Program-made: the position numbers and the translations under genes | Shown here: positions 15,466-23,036 of the stretch, piece after piece | How positions within the stretch are numbered: the stretch's first letter is position 1 | Layout: each line of letters opens with the position of its first letter | Assembly (NCBI RefSeq): GCF_027620315.1 | Contig: NZ_JAPNNL010000071.1 | Location: 1 to 32,879 of the forward strand | Length of the DNA stretch: 32,879 bases | Source of the DNA: Nonomuraea corallina | GTDB taxonomy: Bacteria; Actinomycetota; Actinomycetes; Streptosporangiales; Streptosporangiaceae | Direction: 5' to 3' | The notes under the pieces: model-generated | Databases searched by the model: none | What the model saw: the letters and a program-made list of their open reading frames with translations, nothing else | What the model was told of the DNA's origin: nothing

Positions 15466-17975
15466 GTGTCGATCCCTTCGAGCAGCCGGTCGGGGCGGAT
15501 GGGCAGGTCGCGGGGGCGCCAGCCGGTGGCGTTGTGCACGGCGTTGGCGACGGAGGCGGCCACGCCGATCGTGGAGACCTCGCCCAGGCCGACGCCGCGG
15601 CCGTTGACGTGGTCCCAGCCGTCCTGGTGGAAGTGGATGGTCATCTCCGGGGTGTCGCCTATGCCGGGGATGCGGTAGTCCTCCAGGTTCGCGGTCAGTA
15701 CGGTGCCGGTGACGGGGTCGACGTGGCGTTCCTCGTACAGGGCGTAGCCGATGCCCTGGATGATGCCGCCTTCGCACTGGTTGCGGGCGGGGCGTTCGGC
15801 GTAGATGCGGCCGGCGGCGATGCCGCCCCAGACGCGCAGCGGCCTGATGGTGCCGAGGCGGGTGTCGACCTCGACCTCGGTGACGTGGACGGCGCCGCTG
15901 AAGCCGCGGCCGACCGCCATGCCCTGCATCGCGAAGGGGGTCACGTAGCCGCCGCGGTCGCGCCGCCGCCTGCCGACGACCTTGGCGCCGGGCGTCATCC
16001 CCTGGGCGCGCAGCCGGCGGGCGGCGTCCCGTACGGCGGGCGCCACCGAGGTGGTGGTGCGGCTGCCGAGGGAGGCCGGTCCTGGGACGGTGTCGGAGGT
16101 GCCGATCTCGACGCGGATCCGGTCGGGCGGCAGGCCGAGTTCGTCGCGCAGGACGCCGGCGATGACGCTGCGGATGCCGGTGCCGATGTCCTGCGTGGCG
16201 GTGCGGGCGACCACCACGTCGCCTTCCATCTCCAGCTCCACCTCGGTGCTGGGGCTGACCCCGTAGATCCAGTTGGCGGCGGCCACGCCGACGCCGCGGC
16301 GGAAGCGGCCGGTGGGGGCGCCGGTGCGGGGCCTGTCCAGCCAGAGGGGCAGCGTCGCGGCCCGCTCGTAGAGGGCGTGCCGCTTGGGGTTGCCGTCCCA
16401 GCGGCGGCGCAGCGCGATCGGGTCCTCCTCCAGGCGGTGGGCCATCTCGTCGACGGCCTGTTCCAGGGCCCAGAGCAGGGGCGGGGCGCCGGGGCCGCGG
16501 AACGGCGTGCCCGGCGGCTCGTTGGTGACGACGTCGAAGTCGCGCAGCCGCCGGGGCGCGGTGCCGTACACGAGCCGGGCGAGCAGGGCGACGGCGGAGC
16601 TGACGGACACGCCGCCGCGGCCGTGCGTGTCCACCGCGAGGGCCGACAGGTCGCCTTTCGCGTCGGCGAGCAGGGCGATGTCGGTCCTGGTTCCCGGCCG
16701 GTTGCCGGCGTCGGTGAGTTCCTCGGCGCGGCTGAGCACGACGCGCACCGGGGCTCCGCAGGCGCGGGCGAGCTCGACGGCGGCGACCGTCTCCACGGTG
16801 AGCCCCGCCTTGGCGCCGAAGCCGCCGCCGACGTGCTCGGCGACGACGTGCACCCGGCCGGGGTCCAGTTTCCAGCGCTTTGCCGCCTTCTCGGCGACGT
16901 CGGCCACCGCCTGGGTGGACAGGTGCAGGTGGAGGTCTCCCCGTTCGTCCCAGCGGGCCACGCAGGCGTGCGGCTCCAGCGGCGTGTGGACCTGCACGGC
17001 GGTGGTGTACGTACCGGTCACCAGGAGGGGGTCGTCCCGCCGCCGGGCCTGGTCGATGCGTGCGGCCGCGGTGCCGGCGCGGCGGCTCGCCCGGGTGAAC
17101 GGCCCGCGCACGTTGCCGTTCCAGGCGCCGGGCAGGGTGAGTCCTTCGCCGGAGGACGGGGCGTTCTTCCTGCTCCGCTCGTCGTAGACCGGCGGGGCGT
17201 CGGGCGCGTCGTCGAGCGCGGCGGGGAGCGGGTCGTAGCCGATCCTGGCGGCTCCGGCGACGGCCAGCGCCTCCCGGCGCGTCGGCGCGGCGACGGCGGC
17301 GATCGGCTGGCCGGCGTAGCGGACGGTCCTGTCGGGCGGCAGCAGGTCGACCATGGTCGCGTCGCCGGTGTCGATCGACGTGATCCGGGCGTGCGCCCTG
17401 GTCGAGCGGATGATGACGCCTTCGCGCCGGCCGTCGTGCCGGATGTCGGTGGTGTAGCGGGCGCGGCCGGTGACCTTCTCGACGGCCTCGACCCGGACGG
17501 GGGTGACGGGGCCGGCGTCGTGCTCGCCCCGGCAGGCGGCCTCGATCGCGGCGTGGATCCCCGCGTACGCGCCGCAGCGGCACAGGTGGCCGGCCATGGC
17601 GGCGGCGATCCGCTCGCGCGGCGGCGTGACGTCGCCGTGCTCCGCGCGCCAGGCGTCGACGAACGCGGCGGCCTCCACCACGAAGCCCGGGGTGCAGTAG
17701 CCGCACTGCAGGCCGTCGTGGGCGGCGAACGCCCGCTGCACCGGGTGGTCGAGTCCTTCGGCGGTGACGATCGCGCGTCCTTCCACGGCCGTGGCCGGCA
17801 GCAGGCAGCTCACCTGCGGGGTGCCGTCCACCGTCACCGTGCACGCGCCGCAGACCCCGGTGCGGCAGACCGCCTTGGCCCCGGTGAGCCCGAGGTCGTC
17901 GCGCAGGACGTCCACCACCACGTCGTCGGGGCCGGCGTCCACCTCGATGGACTCGCCGTTCACCGTGATTTTCAT
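15462..17975 (-). CDS. Fused [2Fe-2S]-molybdopterin subunit of a PaoABC/xanthine dehydrogenase-family oxidoreductase
   Basis: An 837-residue single chain. Residues 1-150 are a two-cluster ferredoxin unit: plant-type cluster C37, C42, C45, C57, and alpha-helical cluster C91, C94, C132, C134, with Q90 before CGYC as in cytosine-dinucleotide cofactor enzymes. Residues from about 160 form the molybdenum-binding subunit: VEKVTGRARYTTDI, HTPLEPHACV, the GGGFGAK loop, PFRGPGAPP and the catalytic Glu, E799, in GLGEVSTIG. These parts are normally separate genes (about 170-230 and 700-770 residues); here no stop or start separates them. No Tat signal is seen, so a cytoplasmic enzyme is likely, unlike E. 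coli PaoA. The substrate is probably an aldehyde or N-heterocycle and is not determinable. AGGAG at 17980-17984 supports the ATG. It is divergent from a TetR gene. Confidence 0.9.
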   Translation of the reverse strand: MKITVNGESIEVDAGPDDVVVDVLRDDLGLTGAKAVCRTGVCGACTVTVDGTPQVSCLLPATAVEGRAIVTAEGLDHPVQRAFAAHDGLQCGYCTPGFVVEAAAFVDAWRAEHGDVTPPRERIAAAMAGHLCRCGAYAGIHAAIEAACRGEHDAGPVTPVRVEAVEKVTGRARYTTDIRHDGRREGVIIRSTRAHARITSIDTGDATMVDLLPPDRTVRYAGQPIAAVAAPTRREALAVAGAARIGYDPLPAALDDAPDAPPVYDERSRKNAPSSGEGLTLPGAWNGNVRGPFTRASRRAGTAAARIDQARRRDDPLLVTGTYTTAVQVHTPLEPHACVARWDERGDLHLHLSTQAVADVAEKAAKRWKLDPGRVHVVAEHVGGGFGAKAGLTVETVAAVELARACGAPVRVVLSRAEELTDAGNRPGTRTDIALLADAKGDLSALAVDTHGRGGVSVSSAVALLARLVYGTAPRRLRDFDVVTNEPPGTPFRGPGAPPLLWALEQAVDEMAHRLEEDPIALRRRWDGNPKRHALYERAATLPLWLDRPRTGAPTGRFRRGVGVAAANWIYGVSPSTEVELEMEGDVVVARTATQDIGTGIRSVIAGVLRDELGLPPDRIRVEIGTSDTVPGPASLGSRTTTSVAPAVRDAARRLRAQGMTPGAKVVGRRRRDRGGYVTPFAMQGMAVGRGFSGAVHVTEVEVDTRLGTIRPLRVWGGIAAGRIYAERPARNQCEGGIIQGIGYALYEERHVDPVTGTVLTANLEDYRIPGIGDTPEMTIHFHQDGWDHVNGRGVGLGEVSTIGVAASVANAVHNATGWRPRDLPIRPDRLLEGIDT

Positions 17976-18007
17976 GTTCGCTCCTGCTGACGACGTCAAC
18001 CATCGGA

Positions 18008-18045
18008 TGTTGACAGTGTCAGCACGGATGCTGACATTGTCAACA
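18008..18045. promoter_or_regulatory. Twin palindromic operator over divergent promoters (TetR site)
   Basis: TGTTGACAGTGTCAGCA (18008-18024) and TGCTGACATTGTCAACA (18029-18045) are inverted copies with one mismatch and a 4-bp spacer. Each contains its own 11-bp palindrome TGACA-N-TGTCA, centred at 18016 and 18037, exactly 21 bp (two helical turns) apart. A consensus -35 TTGACA lies in each arm, at 18010-18015 (+) and 18038-18043 (-). Weak -10 candidates (GACATT, GACACT) lie 17 nt downstream inside the opposite arm. Binding of the adjacent TetR protein is inferred. Confidence 0.75.
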
Positions 18046-18071
18046 CCGGAGGTCGTGAGAGAGTGGGGGCC

Positions 18072-18641
18072 ATGGTGGACGACACCAGGAACCGGCTGAT
18101 CGAGAGTGCCCTGAGCCTGCTGCGCGACGAGGGTCTCGACGCCGTGACGTTGCGCGCGGTCGGCGAACTGGCCGGCCTGTCCCGGATGGCCCCGTACCGG
18201 CACTTCGCCGACAAGACCGCCCTGCTCGCCGCCCTCGCCGCCCGCGTCATCACCGACCTGAGCACCCACGTCGCCGCCGCCGTCCTCGCGCACACCGGCC
18301 ATCAGGAGCGGCTGCGGGCCTTCTACGACAGCTATGTCGAGTACGCGGCCGACCACCGCGAGGAATACCGGCTCGTCTTCGCCTCGACGTTCTCCGCCGG
18401 CGACCATCCGGAGATGGAGCAGGCCCTCGACGACGTGATGAGCGCGCTCAGCCTCGACGTCGCCGACCATGAGCCCGTCAACAAGGCCGCGATGATGGCC
18501 CTGATGGCCACCGCGCACGGCCTCGCCGAGCTGGTGACGGCCGGGCACTTCGCACACAAGCAGATCAGCCGGCGGGACGTGATCGACGTGATCATCGAGG
18601 GCACCGGCCGGCGCGGACGGGCGGGGGAGAGCGGGCCGTAG
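18072..18641 (+). CDS. TetR/AcrR-family transcriptional regulator
   Basis: A 189-residue TetR-type repressor. The N-terminal HTH is classic: TRNRLIESALSLLRDEGLDA, then VTLRAVGELAGLSRMAPYRHF with the F-x-D-K-x-x-L turn. A helical ligand-binding domain follows from about residue 55, with a conserved-looking AMMALMATAHGLAELV segment near the end. It is divergent from the molybdenum hydroxylase operon and probably represses it and itself through the twin operator at 18008-18045; the ligand may be the enzyme's substrate. GTG 18063 is an alternative start, with GGAGG at 18048-18052 at 10-nt spacing. ATG 18072 is preceded by G-rich sequence only. Confidence 0.9.
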   Translation: MVDDTRNRLIESALSLLRDEGLDAVTLRAVGELAGLSRMAPYRHFADKTALLAALAARVITDLSTHVAAAVLAHTGHQERLRAFYDSYVEYAADHREEYRLVFASTFSAGDHPEMEQALDDVMSALSLDVADHEPVNKAAMMALMATAHGLAELVTAGHFAHKQISRRDVIDVIIEGTGRRGRAGESGP

Positions 18642-18652
18642 CCGGCTCTCCC
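18625..18652. terminator. Hairpin between convergent tetR and pstB
   Basis: GGGAGAGC (18625-18632) pairs perfectly with GCTCTCCC (18645-18652). After one G-G mismatch, GGC/GCC extends the stem around a CGTA loop. It overlaps the tetR stop codon and lies 10 nt beyond the pstB stop. With no T tract it is a probable bidirectional, non-canonical actinobacterial terminator. Confidence 0.5.
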
Positions 18653-18661
18653 GCAGCCGGG

Positions 18662-19513
18662 TCAGCCGAAGCGGCCGGTGATGTAGTCCTCGGTGCGCTT
18701 GTCGCTCGGGTTGGTGAAGATGCGGCTGGTCTCGTCGTACTCCACCAGGCGGCCGTGCCGCTCGCCCTTCTCGTCCACCTCCGCGGTGAAGAACGCGGTG
18801 CGGTGGGAGACCCGGGCGGCCTGCTGCATGTTGTGCGTGACGATGACGATCGTGTAGTCGCGGGCCAGCTCCTGCATCAGGTCCTCGATCTTGGTGGTGG
18901 CGATCGGGTCGAGCGCGGAGCAGGGCTCGTCCATCAGGATCACCTCGGGCTTGACCGCGATGGCCCGCGCGATGCAGAGCCGCTGCTGCTGGCCGCCGGA
19001 GAGGGACAGCGCGTTCTGCTTCAGCTTGTCCTTGACCTCGTCCCACAGGGCCGCCCGGGTGAGCGCCTCCTCGACGAGGTCGTCCACCTTGCCCTTCATG
19101 CCGTTGACCCGGGGGCCGTAGGCGATGTTGTCGTAGATGGACTTGGGGAACGGGTTCGGCTTCTGGAAGACCATGCCGATGCGCCGCCGTACCTCGATCG
19201 GGTCGACGTGGTCGCCGTAGAGGTCCTCGTCGTGGTAGAGGATCTGGCCGACGGCGCGGGCGCCGGGGATGAGGTCGTTCATCCGGTTGAAGCAGCGCAG
19301 GACGGTGCTCTTGCCGCAGCCGGACGGGCCGATCATGGCGGTGATCTCGCGGTTGCCGATGGTCAGGTCGACGCCGCGCACGGCCTCGTACGCGCCGTAG
19401 AAGACGCTCAGGCCCGACACGGTGAACACCGGGTCGAGCGACTCGATCGTACGGGGGGCTCCGTTGGCACTGACCTGGATGTTCTTCATGATGGTGGTCT
19501 CTGTCTCGCTCAT
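18662..19513 (-). CDS. pstB: Phosphate ABC transporter ATP-binding protein PstB
   Basis: A 283-residue ABC ATPase that powers phosphate import with PstSCA. Walker A is GPSGCGKST (62-70), the signature is LSGGQQQR, Walker B is VILMDEPCSALD and the H-loop is IVIVTHNMQQ. The substitution DYITGRFG at the C-terminus is typical of PstB. Last gene of the pstSCAB operon. GTG 19525 overlaps the pstA stop (GTGA) and would add 4 residues, and ATG 19489 (MKNIQV) is a third candidate; 19513 is a compromise. It converges with tetR. Confidence 0.96.
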   Translation of the reverse strand: MSETETTIMKNIQVSANGAPRTIESLDPVFTVSGLSVFYGAYEAVRGVDLTIGNREITAMIGPSGCGKSTVLRCFNRMNDLIPGARAVGQILYHDEDLYGDHVDPIEVRRRIGMVFQKPNPFPKSIYDNIAYGPRVNGMKGKVDDLVEEALTRAALWDEVKDKLKQNALSLSGGQQQRLCIARAIAVKPEVILMDEPCSALDPIATTKIEDLMQELARDYTIVIVTHNMQQAARVSHRTAFFTAEVDEKGERHGRLVEYDETSRIFTNPSDKRTEDYITGRFG

Positions 19514-19521
19514 TCTCGTTC

Positions 19522-20412
19522 TCACCAGCGCTTCTGGTAGCGGTTACGGAGCCAGATGGCGGCGGAGTTCATCAGCAGCAGGATCGCGAGCAGGACCACG
19601 ATCGCCGCGGCGGCCAGGTAGTGGAAACCCTCACGCGACTGGGAGATCCAGTTGAAGATCTGGATCGGCAGGACGGTGTAGCTGGCCATGACGCCGTCCG
19701 GGTTGAACCGGATGAAGGAGACCGCGCCCAGCATGAGCAGCGGGGCCGCCTCGCCGATGGCCCGCGACAGGGCCAGGATGGAGCCGGTCGCGATGCCGGG
19801 GATCGCGGCGGGCAGGACCTGGCGGGAGATGGTCTGCCACTGCGTCGCCCCCAGGGCGAGCGAGCCTTCGCGGATGGACGGCGGCACCGCGCGGATCGAC
19901 TCACGGGAAGCGATGATCACCACGGGCAGCACGAGCAGGCCGAGGGTGATCGCCGCCGTGATGACGCTGAACCCGAGCCCGAACGAGCGGGCGATGATGC
20001 CCAGCCCCAGGATGCCGTAGACGATCGAGGGGACGGAGGCCAGGTTCTGGATGTTCACCTCGATGACCCGGTTCCACCAGCGGGTCTTGTCCGCGTACTC
20101 CTCCAGGTAGATCGCGGCCGCGACGCCCGTCGGGAGGGTGAGGACCGCCGTCAGCGAGATGACCCAGAGCGTGCCGGTGATGGCGGACTGCGCGCCGGCG
20201 ATCTCGGGGTTGCGGATCGACGGCATGTTCTCCCACAGCCGGGAGTCGAGCCGCGGCCAGCCCTCGACGAGCACGTACGTGAGCAGGGCGGCCAGGAAGA
20301 CGAACGCGATCGCCAGGCTGGAGATCAGGGCGATCCTGAACACGTGCTCCCGGAGCGGTTGCCCCTTGCCGGCCAGTTGCACGGCCGATCGCGGGGTGGA
20401 CAGGACGGCCAT
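19522..20412 (-). CDS. pstA: Phosphate ABC transporter permease PstA
   Basis: A 296-residue inner-membrane permease with six hydrophobic segments (first at about 26-50, last near 268-285). The EAA loop that docks PstB is REGSLALGATQWQTISRQVL. It has the long extracytoplasmic segment after helix 1 that is usual for PstA. Its ATG shares one base with the pstC stop (TAATG), so translation is coupled. Confidence 0.95.
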   Translation of the reverse strand: MAVLSTPRSAVQLAGKGQPLREHVFRIALISSLAIAFVFLAALLTYVLVEGWPRLDSRLWENMPSIRNPEIAGAQSAITGTLWVISLTAVLTLPTGVAAAIYLEEYADKTRWWNRVIEVNIQNLASVPSIVYGILGLGIIARSFGLGFSVITAAITLGLLVLPVVIIASRESIRAVPPSIREGSLALGATQWQTISRQVLPAAIPGIATGSILALSRAIGEAAPLLMLGAVSFIRFNPDGVMASYTVLPIQIFNWISQSREGFHYLAAAAIVVLLAILLLMNSAAIWLRNRYQKRW

Positions 20413-21350
20413 TACTCGTACACCTCACGGAACTTGCGCACCAGGCGGGCGCTGACGAAGTTCATCACCAGCGTCATCACGAACAGCAGCGAGCCGACCG
20501 CGAAGATGGTGTTGTAGTCGACGGTGCCGACCGGGACGTCGCCCGACCCGGCCTGGGCGATGAACGCCGCCATGGTCTGCATCGCCTTGCCGATGTCGAG
20601 CGTGAAGTTGGGCTGCCCGCCACCGGCCATGTAGACGATCATCGTCTCGCCCGCGCCGCGCGAGATCGCGAGGATGACGGCCGCCACGATGCCGGAGAAG
20701 GCCGCCGGCAGCACCACGCGGAGCGAGGTGACCATCTTGGAGGCGCCCAGCGCGTACGAGCCCTCGCGCAGCCCGGCCGGGACGGCGGACATGGCGTCCT
20801 CGGAGAGCGAGGCGACGATCGGGATGATCATGAACCCGACGACGAGCCCGGCGCTCAGCGCGTTGAAGATCTCGATTTCGAACGGCAGGATGCCCCGCAG
20901 CAGCGGGGTGACGAAGCTCAGCGCGAAGAAGCCGAAGACCACGGTCGGGATGCCGGCCAGCACCTCCAGCGCGGGCTTGCAGAACTTCCTGACGCGCGGG
21001 TCGGCGTACTCCGACAGGTAGACGGCGGCGGCCAGGCCCAGCGGCACGGCCACCAGCACCGCGATCCCCGTCGTGATGAGCGTCGCGCTCACCAGGGGCA
21101 GCACCCCGTACGAAGGCGGCTCGAACAGCGGCCCCCACTCGGTGGAGGTGAAGAACTCCACCACGCTGATCTGCGCGAAGAACCCGATGGTCGGCTCCAC
21201 CAGCGACACCACGATCCCGATCGTGGTCGCGACGGAGACCAGCGCGGCCAGCAGCAGGACCGCCTTGATGATCGCCTCGCCGTGACGCGGGCGCGACCGC
21301 GCCAGGGACGAGGGCGTCCCTGAGGCGGTCGCGGAGTCTCGCATCGCCAT
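20412..21350 (-). CDS. pstC: Phosphate ABC transporter permease PstC
   Basis: A 312-residue permease partner of PstA. It has an N-terminal Ser/Thr/Arg-rich cytoplasmic tail, a first helix near 27-50, and the EAA loop REGSYALGASKMVTSLRVVL. Further motifs are GAGETMIVYMAGGG and a long extracytoplasmic FFTSTEWGPLFEPPSYG segment, all standard for PstC. It begins directly after the pstS stop (21351), so the genes are one operon. Confidence 0.95.
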   Translation of the reverse strand: MAMRDSATASGTPSSLARSRPRHGEAIIKAVLLLAALVSVATTIGIVVSLVEPTIGFFAQISVVEFFTSTEWGPLFEPPSYGVLPLVSATLITTGIAVLVAVPLGLAAAVYLSEYADPRVRKFCKPALEVLAGIPTVVFGFFALSFVTPLLRGILPFEIEIFNALSAGLVVGFMIIPIVASLSEDAMSAVPAGLREGSYALGASKMVTSLRVVLPAAFSGIVAAVILAISRGAGETMIVYMAGGGQPNFTLDIGKAMQTMAAFIAQAGSGDVPVGTVDYNTIFAVGSLLFVMTLVMNFVSARLVRKFREVYE

Positions 21351-22343
21351 CTAGCCCTGCTTCAGAGCGTCGAAATCGGCCTTGAGCTTCGTCTCCTGCT
21401 CGGTGTTGAGCGGGATGTACTGGGCGTCGGTCGCGATCCTGCCGATGTTGGCCACGTAGAAGTCGAGGAAGGCGGCGACCTCGGGGCGCTTGACCGACTC
21501 GAGCGACGGGTAGAGGAACAGCGACCGCGACAGCGGGGTGTAGGTGCCGTTCTGCGCGGTCTCCACGCTCGGCGCCACGCAGCCGTCGCCGGAGTCGATC
21601 TGGACGGCCTTGAGCTTGTCGGCGTTCTCCTCGAAGTAGGTGAAGCCGAAGTAGCCGAGCCCGCCCTTGGTGCCGGTGACGCCCTGGACGGTGATGTTGT
21701 CGTCCTCGCTCGGGTTGTAGTCCTTGCGGCTGGCGCCCTCCGCACCGTTGATCTCGTCGGTGAAGTAGTCGAAGGTGCCGGAGTCGGTGCCCGGGCCGAA
21801 CAGCTTCAGCGGCTCGTCGGGGAACTTGGCGTCGACCTGCCTCCAGCTCGCGATCTTGCCTTCCGCGGCGGGCTCCCACATCTTCTTGAGGTGGTCGGTG
21901 GTGAGGCAGGTGGCCCAGGTGTTCTCCTTGTTCACCACGACGGTCAGGGCGTCCGTGGCGACGGTGAGCTCGGCGAACTTGACGCCCTTGGCGTCGCAGG
22001 CGGCCTTCTCCTCGTCCTTGATCGGACGGGAGCCGTTGGAGATGTCGGTCTCGCCGTTGCAGAACTTCTCGAAGCCGCCGCCGGTGCCGGAGGTGCCGAC
22101 GGTCACGTTGACCTTGGGCTGCTCCTCGGCGAAGAACTCGGCCGCGGCGCTCGTCAGCGGCGCCACCGTGCTGGAACCGTCCGCCTTGACCTGGCCGGCC
22201 AGTTGACCGCCGGCGCTCTGGCCGCTGCTCGTGGCGCTCTCGCCGGCGGGCTGAGTGGTGTTGGTGCCGCCACATGCGGCGGAAAGGGCCACGAGGATGG
22301 CGGCCGTCGCCGCCGCGCTGAGGCGGCGCTGTCCACTGGTCAC
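21351..22343 (-). CDS. pstS: Phosphate-binding lipoprotein PstS
   Basis: A 330-residue periplasmic-type phosphate-binding protein, tethered as a lipoprotein. The signal peptide ends at a lipobox-like LSAAC (Cys 24), then a Thr/Ser/Gly linker. Phosphate-binding loops are visible: ADGSSTVAPLT, GTSGTGGGFEKFCNGETDIS and GTDSGTFDYF. The GTG start is supported by GGAGAAGGA just upstream on the coding strand. The gene heads pstSCAB and is preceded by a PHO box (22399-22464), so it should be induced by phosphate starvation through PhoR-PhoP. Confidence 0.96.
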   Translation of the reverse strand: MTSGQRRLSAAATAAILVALSAACGGTNTTQPAGESATSSGQSAGGQLAGQVKADGSSTVAPLTSAAAEFFAEEQPKVNVTVGTSGTGGGFEKFCNGETDISNGSRPIKDEEKAACDAKGVKFAELTVATDALTVVVNKENTWATCLTTDHLKKMWEPAAEGKIASWRQVDAKFPDEPLKLFGPGTDSGTFDYFTDEINGAEGASRKDYNPSEDDNITVQGVTGTKGGLGYFGFTYFEENADKLKAVQIDSGDGCVAPSVETAQNGTYTPLSRSLFLYPSLESVKRPEVAAFLDFYVANIGRIATDAQYIPLNTEQETKLKADFDALKQG

Positions 22344-22398
22344 GGTGTGCGTCCTTCTCCGTAGAGATTCGTACTCGCTGCACCTCGATAGAAGCGGT

Positions 22399-22464
22399 CC
22401 AAAGTGAACAAAGAGGAAACGGACCGTGACCAGAGCCGGAAAGCGTATGACGACGCGCGTGAAC
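22399..22464 (-). promoter_or_regulatory. PHO box of the pst operon (PhoP-binding direct repeats)
   Basis: On the coding (minus) strand three consecutive 11-nt units read GGTCACGGTCC (22431-22421), GTTTCCTCTTT (22420-22410) and GTTCACTTTGG (22409-22399). They match the Streptomyces PHO-box pattern G-[GT]-TCA-YYY-R-[GC]-G. A further strong unit, GTTCACGCGCG (22464-22454), lies exactly 33 nt upstream of the first, in the same 11-nt phase, with weaker units between. TATCGA (22390-22385) 8 nt downstream is a plausible -10, with the PHO box taking the place of -35. Confidence 0.8.
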
Positions 22465-22551
22465 CCTTGACCAAGGCATTGCCGCAGGCCGGGACGTCAT
22501 CCAGGGTTCATGCCGCCGTCATGGGAAGGACGGGACATAGGGTTGACAGAC

Positions 22552-23022
22552 GTGACGATGATCCCCCTGCGCCGGTTCACGGCGCGTGCGCTGCCCATCG
22601 ACGACCAGGGGCGTGTCCTGCTGCTCAACGGGTTCGACCCGGCACGGCCCGAGCGGCGGTTCTGGTTCACCATCGGCGGGGCGCTGGAGGGCGAGGAGAC
22701 CCTCCAGGAGGCCGCCGTGCGCGAACTTTTCGAGGAGGCCGGCATCCGGGTGCCGCCCGAGGCGCTCACCGGGCCGCACCGGACCAGCACGATCGAGTTC
22801 GCCTGGGCGCAGTACACGATCGTCCAGGACCAGACGTTCTTCGCCGTACGGGTCGGGCCGGCGCGGATCTCGTTCGAGCACATGGAGCAGATCGAGAAGG
22901 ACACCACGATCGGCCACCGCTGGTGGAGCGCCGAGGAGCTGGAGACGACCGACGAGACCGTCTTCCCGCCGGACCTGGCGGCGATCCTGCGCGCGATCAA
23001 CGAGGGGACCGGGCCGGCGTAA
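22552..23022 (+). CDS. Nudix hydrolase
   Basis: A Nudix-fold pyrophosphohydrolase of about 156 residues. The Nudix box G-x5-E-x7-REU-x-EE-x-GU is complete: GGALEGEETLQEAAVRELF followed by EEAGI. Substrates may be nucleoside di/triphosphates or related compounds; specificity cannot be read. Start choice is uncertain: GTG 22552 and ATG 22558 are closest to the fold (MIPLRRFTARAL), while ATG 22510 would add 14 residues that look non-conserved. It is divergent from pstS, and the PHO-box region is the shared spacer. Confidence 0.88.
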   Translation: MTMIPLRRFTARALPIDDQGRVLLLNGFDPARPERRFWFTIGGALEGEETLQEAAVRELFEEAGIRVPPEALTGPHRTSTIEFAWAQYTIVQDQTFFAVRVGPARISFEHMEQIEKDTTIGHRWWSAEELETTDETVFPPDLAAILRAINEGTGPA

Positions 23023-23036
23023 CGCCCGGGCGCGCC

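Noticed and set aside
14584..18003. 1139-residue minus-strand open frame across the molybdenum hydroxylase operon
   Set aside because: Only its end is the true FAD-subunit frame; the rest is an Arg/Gly/Pro-rich out-of-frame reading of the fused gene.
15462..19046. The fused hydroxylase frame extended upstream to 19046
   Set aside because: The upstream part reads antisense to tetR and pstB and has no family features; MKITVNGE at 17975 with AGGAG is the proper start.
22541..22546. TTGACA-like -35 box just before the Nudix gene
   Set aside because: It is too close to the candidate start codons to leave room for a -10 and a transcription start; probably chance.
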